NCBI GenBank assembly: GCA_019828545.1
Contig: JACVRA010000117.1
Coordinates: 1 to 64,000 of the forward strand
DNA length: 64,000 nt
From: Paracamarosporium sp. OC-R06-R3
Taxonomy: Eukaryota > Ascomycota > Dothideomycetes > Pleosporales > Didymosphaeriaceae
Direction of reading: 5' to 3'
The notes below the pieces were generated by a model that did not search any database, was not told where the DNA came from, and saw only the letters and a program-made list of their open reading frames with translations. How positions within the stretch are numbered: position 1 is the stretch's first letter; every line of letters starts with the position of its first letter. The position numbers and the translations under genes were made by a program. Shown piece by piece: positions 22,935-34,105 of the stretch.

Positions 22935-23401
22935 TTTTCTTTCTTTTTCTTTCTTTTACTTTCAGATGATAGGGAGGCAGTTGGTGAACAATATGGTACC
23001 GAACAATATGCCTCGTGCTTATCTCATCACGACCCCTCACTGTCGGCAGTGCAACGCGCCCCTCAGCGCCCATCTCCGTTTCTAATCAGCCCCCCGCCAC
23101 TCCTCATCCGTACCCATCACAGACCTAGCCGGCACTTAGGCGCAATCGCTTGTATGCACGAGATTACTTTTAGACGCTCGGCGTGTCGCCTTCAGATCCA
23201 AAAAGGCATGATCTGACAAAAAACAGGAGAGTCGCAAGGATAAAATTATCGGCTATAAACGGGGGGTGCGCGTTCTTGCGTGCGAGCTGTGGATCCAGAT
23301 GCTTGACGAAAGAGCATAAGTCTGGGTTGTTCCCTGGTGCTGAAGTGTTTCCTTAGTTTTCTTCGACAAGTGATCGAATTGTATATTTTTACCTAGCTAT
23401 A
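22935..23401. promoter_or_regulatory. Bidirectional promoter, C45 hydrolase / polysaccharide deacetylase
   Basis: This interval separates two divergent genes. Right at the C45 start codon (22935-22963, minus strand) is an almost pure A/G leader of about 29 bases. The middle is relatively GC-rich. Joint control is possible but not shown. Confidence 0.45.
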
Positions 23402-24429
23402 ATGCCAAAGCGCGCGCTCTGTTCATATGGCATCGACATCGATGCCGTATCAGGATGGTGCGCAACCTCACACTTACTACTCTTCAACCCGCTTAGTTCG
23501 CCCATAGGATCAATACACGCGATGGAAAGCCTGCCAACCCAACTGATGTCTCCCGTGGAGTCTTTGGTGCCACAGTCGGTATCGACCGTCTTTTGAAGCT
23601 TTGGGATAAATACAATATCAAGACCACCTGGTTCACGCCTGCCCATTCAGCGGAATCGTTTCCTGCCCAGATCCGTAAGATCGTAGAGAAAGGTCACGAG
23701 ATTGGGTTGCATGGCTACACGCATGAATTTGTTTCTACGCTGAGCGAGCAACAGCAGCGTGATGTGCTGGAAAAGAGCATCAAAGTATTGACGGAGATTA
23801 CGGGGAAGAGGCCGCGAGGTTGGACCGCGCCCGCTTGGAGTACGAGCCGGGAGACGGTGAAGCTACTTGAGGAGTTTGGAATCGTACGTCTTTGAAAACC
23901 TCGATGAGATGGGTTGTCTATACTGACAGAAGCGTAGGAATACGACCATTCGTTCATGCACCACGACTCGCAACCCTACTACGTCCCTGACCCCTACCTT
24001 TCTACCCACACTGAGACAGATGTCTCGAAACCTGCTTCTCACTGGATGTCTCCTATGAGCACCCTCAAATCCTCTTCTATTGTCGAAATCCCCGCGAATT
24101 GGCATCTTGACGACTGGCCTCCGTTTCAGCTCTCGCTCTCTCAGGCTTCAACGCACGGGTTCGTAGACACCGCAGTCATCGAGCGACTTTGGAAAGAGCA
24201 ATTTGAATACTTTTACCGCGAGTGCCCAGAAGACGGCAGCTTTGTGTTTCCGATTAGTATCCATCCGCAAGTTAGTGGGAAGCCGCAGGTATTGCTATTG
24301 CATGAGAGGCTTATCGAGTGGATCAATGGACATGAGGGTGTAGAATGGGTTACCATGGAACAAATTGTTGATGAGTTCAAGAGTGGGAAGCTTAGTGGTG
24401 TCAATGTGGAGGGAGGCGCTGATATATGA
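23402..24429 (+). CDS. Polysaccharide deacetylase family protein (PuuE/PgdA-like)
   Basis: Exons 23402-23457, 23508-23883 and 23938-24429 give 307 residues. The protein belongs to the NodB-fold carbohydrate esterase/amidohydrolase group that includes allantoinase-like PuuE and peptidoglycan deacetylase PgdA. Motif 1 is SYGIDIDAVSGW, with the catalytic/metal Asp; after intron 1 it reads INTRDGKPANPTDVSRGVFG. The metal-binding HxxxH is GLHGYTHEF (about residue 105), followed by RPRGWTAPAWS. There is no signal peptide, which argues for an intracellular amidase rather than a secreted chitin deacetylase. Intron 1's acceptor (CATAG) was chosen because it restores GW-INTRDG in frame. The substrate is unknown. 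The partner across the promoter also breaks or forms amide bonds. Confidence 0.88.
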
Positions 24430-26272
24430 GCACACACAACGCCCTACTATAAGGTTTGATCCATCTTGTAATTCTAAGATAAGTGGTGCTCATACTACAC
24501 GTGTTCATACGGTTTAGTACTGTAAACTCAATACGTAGGGTAATATCTTGATATGGACACTGCAAGTCGAACCCTATTGAAAGACCATCGTACACAGACA
24601 TCATCACCTTCTGAGTAGCCTCCACAACCGTCGGAAAGGCAGCATTCGATAGAGATGCAGGTAGGAGAGCAACTGTTGACTAATGAAGAAAGGTTGCATG
24701 GCACTTCTGCGTCCTTTTATTACCCACTGCTGCAACCATAGACCACTATCATGCAGTACATGAAAACCACAAGCAACGTCTTCAGCGACTGATAGCAACG
24801 CTACCTCTTACCGTGGGCTATAGCAGGAAACTTCCGTCTGATACCTCGTCAGCCTGGAAAGATCCATCACCTCAACAATCGCCCGACGATCGGCTTAGTC
24901 GTATCATCGACGGCTTGAAATCCTCACACTTCTTTCCCGCAAGTTCTTTTTCATCTCGCACAGGCACCATCGACCAACCAGAATAGTCCTTTTCAACCTC
25001 CTCTTCGTCTTCTTCGCTTCCCTTGAATACACCGTCGCCTCCAACGACTCCTACCACATCCACGCCGTATGGTGGGTATCTAGCTACACCTCACGCGACG
25101 AGAAAGGGAATCATCTACTACGACTCCTCGCTCGTGGATCGCGCAAAAGATATCAGGCATCGAAGGGTAAATGCGGAGAATTGCCTGGCGTGGGGGGAGG
25201 ACACGAGGGTTGTGGGGCGGTCCAGAAATGGGGACTAGGCGAGCCGATTGGAGCGTGTCCCAGCTATTAGGTTGGGACTGAGATCGAATTTGTGATTTGT
25301 ATGAGTGCTCCGCCTCTCGAAGAAGAGTTCAAGTGAGCGACTCAACGAGCGATTGGGAGAACGCTGGTCGTACGAAGAGACGAGGATCTTGAGTCTGCGC
25401 CTGATGTTAAGATGGTTCTCGCTTTTGACGGAGGGTGAGGGAGGTTTATTGTAGTTGGCACTGATGTATAGAGGTTCCATACTGGTCGCAGATATTGGTT
25501 GGGAAGCTGGTGACTGTGTTTGGGGGTTGTCACTGGTCATACTCAAAACCCCCACATCACTTCGACCTTTAGGCCGCGTTTTTGTGTCCTGGTTAGGCTT
25601 ATACTATAATGGTGACGCCGATAAGCACTGCACCAGACACACCTTACCTCGTTGACATTATGCGCACGGAAAGCATTGCATTTCGATTTGTAAACAATCC
25701 GTTTCCTGTTATCCTACAACTGCGGCTACGGTAGTCACCACATTACGTATTGCAGTTATGAATCCAAAACTTTTGTAGCCATACACACACTCGCACGTAG
25801 CGTTTCCCGACAGTTACACAGAATTCGCTTATCGGGTTTCGCAACGCATTCCGCGCCTACTTGTCCTTAAACATCCTTGTGAGGCGGAAGACGTGCCCCG
25901 CTCCCGAAGGATAATGTCGTTCGTCAATTGCAACACTCGACGAATTATGTTTACAGCCATATATGACTGAGGCAGAACCGCGGTTCTGGGAACGCTTGAC
26001 AACCTCATGACATACCGGAAGCAGATTGCCTAGATGAATGTTGGGAGTTGATGCACGCCTTTTGGTGATGGCGTGCCGATGAAATCGCATGTCGTCATTT
26101 ACTCTTTAATTAAGTTGAAGTTTGAACCGACGGAAAGGTACGGAGAAAATGCAAATCGCCGCCAACCTAGCCAAAACACCAATGCGCTGACTCGCCAGCG
26201 TTTTCTACATACCTGTAGGCTCCCGATGTCACGATCGGATTATGTAATAATATGTAGTACAGGAAATGCTCT
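24430..26272. other. Gene-poor stretch with one coding-like but interrupted + strand frame
   Basis: From about 24690 to 25238 one forward frame is open except for a single TAG at 24984-24986. Its second half encodes a Pro/Ser/Thr-rich segment followed by KGIIYYDSSLVDRAKDI and a charged end. There is no ATG near the beginning. The alternatives are a decayed gene, a small intron over the stop, or chance. A 100-codon Ser/Pro-rich minus frame (25235-25555) overlaps the region downstream. I cannot settle which, if any, is real. From 25560 to 26272 I see nothing. Confidence 0.25.
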
Positions 26273-28349
26273 CTACAAGGGCGGTGCTGAAGTGAACTGC
26301 GGGTCGATGCCGTTTATCGTCTCAAAATCTCGACCAAAATCTAGATCAAACTCCGCGTGCCAGTCGTAAGGTGCGTTGTATGAAGCTGCGCTGAGAGGAT
26401 CAGATGAACTCGACGGTGCGGTAGGATTGAACATCGTCCAAGAGTTCACGGTCTCGCCCATCTGATCCGCGAGGTAATTGTGGTACATCGCCTCTGACGG
26501 TAACTCAGACACTCGCGCCCGCATTGCTTTGTGTGCCAAAAAACCCTGATATCCCAGTTTTACAGGCTCCAAGAGACGTCTGTATTCCTCCAGACAACGT
26601 TTCGCGGCAGGCCATCGTTCAGCAATGTTCTGGAAGCATTCGGCAAATCGTTTCGTGTACGCTTCAATCATCTCGAAAGAGTAAATCTCGGATATTCGGA
26701 GTGGACATAGGCTTAAAATACGAAGGAAGACCGTAGCGCAACTGAACACATGGTGGCAAGGGTGGAATACATATTTGATTCTCCCGTAATCGGCGTCATT
26801 TTGTTGGCAATATCCAGTGGCAACCAGAACAGCATTGTGAAAAGCAATAAGAAGCTGATCGACGGGCGGCGAGGGGACAGCCTTGGTTGGTCGGTATAGC
26901 GCAACCGTGACGTACGGGACTGTAATCTCGGAATACAAGGTCATCTCTTTCCAGCGTTCCACAAAACCAGGATCACGGTTGGCGCCTGCTGCTTCATGTA
27001 TCTCACTCTTCCATTTCTGAATCCTTTGCACGCAACTCTGCTTCCAGTGTTCCATGGAAGTGTAGTCCGGCGGTAATGGCACCCCGTGCCACATGATCGA
27101 GATAATCTCCGCCTCGAGGAGCCGAAATAAACATATTCGCCTCGAAGTAAATTTAGAGATCCGTCCAGAGTGGTCTATTCCTGCTTGCGTAATAGCCGTG
27201 TCATCTACCTCTACAGGAAACTCTACGTTGATGCGTTGTATGGGCAAAGTAAACGGGTATTGGAATATGCAACAAACGCCAATCTCCATTTCCCAAGCGC
27301 ACCAAAACAAACGTCTCCTCATATCGCGTTGATAAGGCGATATGTTGGTTTCGCCGGGGAGCTCCTGATGAAGCCCAAGATCGATGACGGCTTGGCTTAT
27401 GAGACCCGTCAACAGCCAGACGTCTGCCATGCTGGGATTGAGGAATATGTACTGAGTCAAGAGAAGTATAGCTTGGAGCCCAGGGACGTCATTTGTCGCC
27501 ACGTCGGGGATGTATTGCATTGCTTGTCGCACAATGAGAGAGGCCAACGCATTCGCCTTTTCTTGCTTGGTGCGTGCAGCTGTTGACAGCGAGATGGCCA
27601 TGATGATGCTGACAATGTAGCGATCTCGCGGGGTTGCTTGGCGAGGACTGGACATGGGAACGTAAACAGCGTTGAATGCAGCGGTCACGTCGTTCCGGTG
27701 ATAGATGGGATATTGAGTAATGACTCGCTCCAGGTAGTTGTTGAACAAGCCGCTTGCCGTGTTCCATTTGATGCTATCCAGGTAGTTTGTGTTAGGCTGC
27801 GGGTTCATGATGGACCGCGGATGGTTCTCGTTCAAGTCTGTGGAGCCTACCGGTCCTCTCCGAGACGGAAGCTGCGTGCCCTTGACGACACAGCTGAGAA
27901 AAGGCCTCTTCTGGGTCACGCCGAGAAACTTCGGGGTGATGTCCTGCATGGCCAAATCGACAAGGCTGTCAGTGCGGGAGCATTTTCCGGAGCTCCAGCC
28001 GGGATGGGATTCAGAGTCATGAGAGGCAGCTGGAGAAGGAAAGGCAAGACTGGGCCGAGCAGGCGTCCGCAGAGCCGTGGGGCTGGTGGCATTGGTGAGA
28101 TTTGCTATGTGCATCTCGAGAAAGCCGGCGATTGACCGCGGAGCTTCCCTCTGCGTGGAGGAGTCGAAGCCCACGCAGTCGACGCCGGCATCGACGCAGC
28201 GGGTGCACGCGGGCACCTTGCCATCGCACTGTGCACTGGTTAGACGCGCGCGACGGCTGGCGAGGCTTGCTGGACGGCACCGAGAGTTTACGCTTGCGGC
28301 AGCGTGCGCAGGCGAGCACCCGCCGCCGCACCTTGGTGCGGTTCAGCAT
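26273..28349 (-). CDS. Zn2Cys6 fungal transcription factor
   Basis: Two exons (28281-28349 and 26273-28228, intron 52 bases) give 674 residues. The GAL4-type zinc cluster is split by the intron. Exon 1 supplies CARCRKRKLS and exon 2 starts CDGKVPACTRC, giving exact C-x2-C-x6-C-x6-C-x2-C-x6-C spacing, with a basic linker (KVRRR) before it. The fungal-specific regulatory domain spans about residues 165-480 (NNYLERVITQYPIYHRNDV; LQAILLLTQYIFLNPS; WLLTGLISQAVIDLGLH; RRRLFWCAWEMEIGV). The C-terminus is acidic and Asp/Ser-rich (DLDFGRDFETINGID), a plausible activation region. It is nuclear by family. It lies head to head with another Zn2Cys6 gene, with 254 bases between the start codons. The target pathway is unknown. 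Confidence 0.92.
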
Positions 28350-28603
28350 GGAGCGCGGTGGGCTGGATGAGGCCTCGAGGGCACGGCGGGCATGGCGGTG
28401 CCGGCCAGGGAGTGGTGAATGATGCGACGACGCGTAGCTGCACTGAGTGCTCGAGTTACGGACCCTTGGCGCATGCACGTCGCCGCTTCCCCAAGCGCGG
28501 GAGCTAGATAACAAGGCGCCGCACCCCCTCACGTCCCGATGCGCCGCATCCCCATAAACATCGCCATCCTTCCCGCAGTGCCGCGGGCGCAGCATGGCGA
28601 GAC
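28350..28603. promoter_or_regulatory. Shared promoter of two divergent Zn2Cys6 regulators
   Basis: This is a GC-rich, 254-base interval between two divergent start codons, short enough that the promoters overlap. Inverted CGG-type sites, which Zn2Cys6 proteins bind, could allow cross- or self-regulation, but CGG is common in such GC-rich DNA and I do not single one out. Confidence 0.45.
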
Positions 28604-30399
28604 ATGTCTCTCGCCTCGCCCACCTCGCTGCCCGACCTCGATCTGGACGCGCTGGTCCAGAGCCTGCCCGCGTGCAAGCGGTGCCGCGAGTGCCGCCGCG
28701 GCTGCGACACGCTGCTCCCCAAGTGCAGGCAAGTACCGGTGGCTGGCTGGCCGTGGTGCCGCATGTTGACAGTGCCAGGCAATGCACCAAGGCGGGCGTC
28801 GAGTGCTCGTTCTATGACCACGGCAAAAACGAGCTGCTACCGCGGAGGTGCGCCATCCGTCCGCCGTCGTGCTCTTGTACCGCTGTACCGCGTCGCTAAC
28901 TCCAGCAGCTACATCGCAGAGCTAATCGATCACGTGCACAAGCTGCATGCCCGCGCCAATCCTTCACCCGCAGCTTCGGGCCCCACTCCCCAGGACCCGT
29001 CTGCCTCCACGCCCACGCCCTTTGTCAAGGCCGAGTCTATCAACACCGAGTCTGCCGCCTCTGAAGGCCAGGGCCACCCGGTCTACCCGGAGCATTACTT
29101 TGCCGAAGCTGCCGGGAGCTACCGCTATCTTGGGTCGGAAGCCTGCCTAGTCAAATCTCCACGACAGAAAGCGAAGCAGTTGAACTGGCCCTCCGACGAC
29201 ACTGGCGACTGGCGAATCAGCGTCACACAGTCCGATTCCAGGAACCATGAATTGGTCGAGGTCTATCTCGAGCAAGTCCAAACCATGTACCCTGTCTTGG
29301 ACCCGGCAGCGCGCTACCTAGCCCCCGAGCTACCAACGGATCTGAGCGAGGGAGAAATCTTCGATCTGAACATGATTTATTCCATTGGCTGCCATGTCAC
29401 CCCTCTCATCTTCACCAAGAAGATCAGACAGCAGGAAGGCTTCGGGAAACTTTGGAATCCTTCCGATGATAACATCTGGCACGATTCCGGGCGACACACT
29501 TATCGTATGAGCCACACGCAAAACTATACACTTCTAGCGCAGAATTTCTTCGACATAGCAGAAAATTATATGGAATCCGCCACAGCTGATGCTACAATCG
29601 AGGGTCTGCGGGCTATCCTGCTGCTTGCTATCAATAGTCTTTTTGATCCTTTAAAAGGCAATATTGGACAGCAGATTGCCCTTGCGACGAGGCTTGCAAT
29701 AGCCCTGGAACAAAAGGGTCATGAATTGAGCCCCAAGGAAGTAAATATGGTTCGTAACATGCATACTACAATCTTTAGCTTGGAGAATGAAACCGCGACC
29801 GTTCTTGACCGGCCTGCCACATTCCCAGAACCTGTGAGTCTGTCTCAAAACCGCATCTTGCCAATACTTTCAGACGTGTTGACTTCGAGTAGGAAGGGGA
29901 CTTGTGCTTTGATGTAGACCGACCAGCTGACTATGTGTGCTCCATCTACCGGCTACAGAACCGATGGCGCAAAGGAGACGCTGCGACTAAAGCCTGGGCA
30001 CTCAAACAACTACCGCCTCTAGATTTGCGAGCAGAACTACCGCCCAGCTTGCGCCTGATACTCCACCAAACGCGCCTTTTGTTCGATCCGGTCTGGCAGA
30101 CTGCATGGCAGGTGCTCGAGGCAGTGGTAGCCGTGGGCAGTATTCACATATATGTAACGCCTCACTGGGTGTATCGAGCAGCCACGATTGTGATTAAGGA
30201 GAATTGGAAAGATTTCCATCCAGAAGATGTGATTCATCTGTACTCCAACGCTCTCGTCGTCCTCCAGACTTCCTCCTGGAAATGGGACAGTGCAGCCGCT
30301 CTAGCCGGATCTCTTGAGAATCTGATGCAACAAAAGAGGTCCAAAACGACTGGAGACCTTTGGGACAAGCCCCACACAGTTCACGACGTAAGACTCTAA
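28604..30399 (+). CDS. Zn2Cys6 fungal transcription factor with a GC-AG intron
   Basis: Four exons (28604-28728, 28779-28847, 28909-29833, 29893-30399) give 541 residues. The zinc cluster CKRCRECRRGCDTLLPKC continues as RQCTKAGVEC after intron 1. Spacing is canonical, with one extra Cys inside. Intron 1 starts with GCAAGT, a classic GC donor, and no GT donor gives a working zinc cluster. A coiled linker (SYIAELIDHVHKL) follows intron 2, then a Ser/Thr/Pro linker. The regulatory domain starts near NHELVEVYLEQVQTMYPVLDP and continues through IEGLRAILLLAIN. Intron 3 joins FPEP to EGDLCFDVDRPADYVCSIYR. The middle homology region looks complete. It is divergent from another Zn2Cys6 gene; no adjacent enzyme suggests a target. 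Confidence 0.9.
28729..28778 (+). other. GC-AG intron
   Basis: This 50-base intron has donor GCAAGT and acceptor CCAG, with a TTGAC branch-like site near its 3' end. Removing it joins Cys4 and Cys5 of the zinc cluster with the correct two-residue spacing. GC donors are a small minority of fungal introns. Confidence 0.8.
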
Positions 30400-32054
30400 T
30401 CGTCCCGGTCTAGCTGTGGATTTCACCTACCCGACATCGTGTTAATTCTCTTTCTCAGATTCGACTCGATCTCCCCTCAACCTAATATAGGCCCTCGTTG
30501 TCGTCAGCCTCCACCGCGGTTCCGCACTTACTCGCACATTTGCGTCGCTTTAGGTGACCGGCCCAGATTTTCGACCGCCATCTATCCATCGTAGGAAGAT
30601 CAATTACGTTCGTATTCCAGACTTGCATCAATTTATCGGGATTAATACCAACAGACATCTCGCCGCCAACATTATGGATCGATGATTTGCGTCGAAATTT
30701 TGGTACCTAATGGCCAACAACTATCTAGAGGACGTACAGCCTCGTTGTGATACAGTGGAGTGCCTCGCATATTGAGCGTTCTCGTTTCCGCTGTTAGATT
30801 CGAAGAGGGAATGTTTAAGCTTGCTTTACATTGCGAGCATACAAGCAGCTGTGCGCCTCTACGATAAATTGTACCGCTGTTGAGTATGATAGGTATCTCG
30901 ATAACATGGACGAAAGTGCGTACGTCCTGATGTAAATGATCTACCATGTTTAACAGCCCTAATACAATCTTCCCAAGTCGCAGCAATGTCTATCTCCACG
31001 GGCCCAATCTCAGTTACGCAACAGCTCTGAACTCAATAGTGCCGACGCAGCAGGTATGCTACCAAACCAGCATTCATGGAACTACCCAAGTGCAATCGTG
31101 CCCCCTTTACCCTCCCCCATTAATCCACATTCTCCGGCGCCTAAACCATGAATCCCACAAAAATATATTCAGTATACAAACCCCACACATCCACAATCAT
31201 GCCATCATCATACCGATCCGCTTCCACCTCACACACGAGCCACAAGACACAGTATCGTAGCCTAACCGAGCGCACGACCGCCCACTTACCCAGCAAACTC
31301 CTAACCAGCGTCGCCACGGGGAGCCATTCATCCCTCCTACCTCGACTACAGCATATATTCCTCTGCACGTGCGGGATACCTACATACGCACGGCTACACA
31401 CTCGATAGGCGCCGAAGCTTCCTAAAGACGTCCCGCGGCGTGGTCGAGTCTTGAATGGTTTGGAATTGACTTGATTGATTGAACGCGATTCAAATCAACT
31501 CAACGGAAACCTGTCACAGAAGACCAATCCCAACCATGCACGCAAGCATGAACAGGTGGACGTACACGACCACGCGATGGCACTATAGTTGATAAATCAC
31601 TTGTCCACCACACAGCACAACACCCAAAACAAAGCAAAACACACATCTTCGAGTCATCAGTTCATCATGAATTAGCCATACCTAGAGTACATACATGACG
31701 GTCATTAGAGTGGAAAAGACTCGACAGAGAACCCCCAATCCACAAGAAGAAAAGGGAATGCCATCAGTCCTTCCATTTTGCAAAATGCTAGACTAAGGCG
31801 CAATTATCTGATGACATCGCAAAAGTCTAAGTAGAGCTGTCATCCATAAAACCCACCCAACCATACCGCCGTCATAGACTCCGATTACTTTTCCTAACCA
31901 TGATGTGACGAGATAAGTAAACCGACGACTAAATGCCTTGGTATGATAATAAATAGGCAACTCCGGACTTCCATACACAAACGCGTCAAACGAGTGTTGA
32001 CCACTGTAATCAAACGGCGATCATGGGAACCCGGGAACCTGCAACCATCGGATT
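30400..32054. other. Intergenic region without supported gene
   Basis: These 1.65 kb lie between two 3' ends (regulator on +, RRM protein on -). The open frames are all below 105 codons and resemble nothing. The composition is rich in CAC/ACA runs around 31080-31700. The leftmost and rightmost parts are presumably 3' UTR. Confidence 0.45.
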
Positions 32055-33374
32055 CTAAGCGGCGGTAGCAGCGGGAGCGGCAGCCGGGGTCTCAGTGGAC
32101 TCGGCAGGGGCGGCAGGAGTGGCAGCAGCATCTCCGGCGGTGGCGGTGGCAGCGGCCTCGCCCTCGGCGGGAGCCTCCATGTGGTCATCCTCCTTGCCGG
32201 GAGAGTCGATAGCGACCTTAACGGCAATCTCGCGGCCCTCAATCTCCTTGCCGTTCATCTCATTGCAAGCCTTCTGCTGGAGCTCCTCGGAGCCAAGAGT
32301 GACGAAGCCGAAGCCACGACCCTTGCGGGGCTCGCCGCGGGCCTGGAGCTTCTTGACCATGAAGCGGGGGATGGGACGCAGGGCAATCTTGGCGTTGACA
32401 GGCGAGTAGTCCTTGAAGATCTCCAAGAGCTGTAGAACGTTAGAATACACATCTCATACGAAATCGATATAAACTTACGCGGTCTTCCTTGAGGTCGTAG
32501 GGAAGGTTGGCAACCATGACCTTGGTCTTGGAGGGGACACCGTCCTCGGGAGGACCACGCTGCTTGCGCTCACGGGGAGCGGCCTTCTTGTCGCCCTTGT
32601 CAGCTGTGAGTGCCTCGTTGGTCGTCTCGGTAAGTCCTACAGCTTGGCCGGGTACGTTGGTGGGAGTGCTGTCGGCAGGGGCAGCATCGACAAGCTCGAC
32701 CTGCTCGGCACCCTCAGCGCCGTCGGCCTTCTGTAACAGGTCAGTAAACTCCCCAACTAGATCATTGTGTTCTGGAGCACTTACACCGCCGCGTCCACCA
32801 CGACCAGCACGGCCGCCACGTCCACGTCCGCGTCCACGACCGCGAGTAGAGGCACGGCGACGGTGTTCGCCGCCGCTGGCACCCTCCGCACCGCTGCCGT
32901 TGCCCTCAGCGTGTGCCTCGGGGGTGCGAGCGAGCTGGATTGAGACCTTGCGCTCGAGGATGGCCTTGCCGTTAAGCTCGGCGATGGCGCGCTCGGCCTC
33001 GGAGGGGGTAGAGAGGGCCACGAAAGCGTAACCGACAGGGCGCTGGGTGCGAGGGTTGGTGGGGATGGTGACGGACTCGCTGGGAAAGGGTTAGCCGGAG
33101 ATTCTGCAGGACGCAAAGCGGTGGAGAAATATAACGGCTACGTCACACGACAGGCGGGCTTCACTTACACAAGGTAGTCCTTGAAGAAGTCCTTCAACTC
33201 CCCCTCGGTGGTCGCGTACGCGAGGTTTCCAATGTAAAGTCGCCTACCCTCGGCGGCGCTGGCAAGGACAGCCTCGTTCTCGGCTGCCGTGGGCTGGGTG
33301 CCAGCGGGCTCGTTGGTGTTCTCGAGGGAAGAGTTGGCCATCTGGGCGGTGACACTGTCGACAGAGGTGGACAT
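32055..33374 (-). CDS. RNA-binding protein with two RRMs and an RGG box
   Basis: Four exons (33169-33374, 32785-33079, 32479-32730, 32055-32429) give 375 residues. RRM1 (about 45-125) has RNP2 LYIGNL and RNP1-like PVGYAFVAL; intron 1 falls between DFFKDYLV and ESVTIPTN. A central arginine-glycine run (RGRGRGRGGRAGRGGRGG, about 150-167) is a likely RNA-binding and methylation region. RRM2 (about 220-315) has RNP2 VMVANL and RNP1 KGRGFGFVTL, with an insert (RPIPRFMVKKLQARGEP) that lengthens its beta2-beta3 region. The C-terminus is low-complexity Ala/Pro/Glu. Codon use is strongly biased to C/G-ending codons, suggesting high expression. It is probably an abundant mRNA- or rRNA-associated protein; I do not assign a named orthologue. 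Confidence 0.9.
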
Positions 33375-34105
33375 GGTTGCAGTTCGAGTGATTGACGACA
33401 CGGAGAGAAAGCGTGCTAGTGGCTTGAGGGAAACTTGGGAGTCCGGGTTGACCTAGGTAAAGGTTGACCGTGAACAGTTGTGTTTGTGGGTGATGGGGAT
33501 TGTCGGACCGCCTGGGAGGTGGAACTGGATTGACGAGGGGGGTGGGGTGGGTAGCTACGAGCCCGAGAGGTGAAGGGTGAGCGTGGGTTTGATGGTGCTG
33601 TGGAGTGTTGACTTGACTTGGGGAGAGAGGGCGGAGGATAAAGGAGCTAAATATTTTGAAGGGAGCAGGCGCACGGGTGCTGCTCTGGTACGCCTTTCCG
33701 CAAGCGGGCAGCTAAGCGAGCGCTTTCCATGCCAGCGAGGACACCCTGGAAGGCGAAAACGGGGCCGCCATCGTGGACAGGCAACAGCCACTGGAAAAAG
33801 GGGCAATGACGCCAGACGACCCCGGCCAGCAGAGCCTCACGACTCTCTCACCTGCAGGAAGAGAAAAAGTCACGCCGCCTGACTAAGCGGGCAAGCGCGC
33901 GCCATGGATCTGCGCTCACGCCGTTGGCATGACGCCGCTGCGCATTCACCGTTCCCCAGACGCTAGGCGGGCGTCTATCAGAGCCGGGGCGGTCTCTGCG
34001 GGTGCCATCAGCACTGGAAACGCCGATGTTCGGCTTCCCGTGGTGGACCCTTGCGCGTGGTCCCAGACCAGCATCTCTCCGTGTCCCTTCACACGACTAC
34101 TTGAC
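33375..34105. promoter_or_regulatory. Divergent promoter region, RRM protein / TAH18
   Basis: These 731 bases lie between divergent start codons. An ATG at 33929 is in frame with TAH18 and would add 59 residues of low-complexity sequence before the flavodoxin domain; I treat it as leader. No clear TATA was found. Confidence 0.4.

Noticed and set aside
33929..34105. An N-terminal extension of TAH18 from an upstream in-frame ATG
   Set aside because: Family members start directly at the flavodoxin domain; the extra 59 residues are low-complexity and fit an untranslated leader in a GC-rich region.
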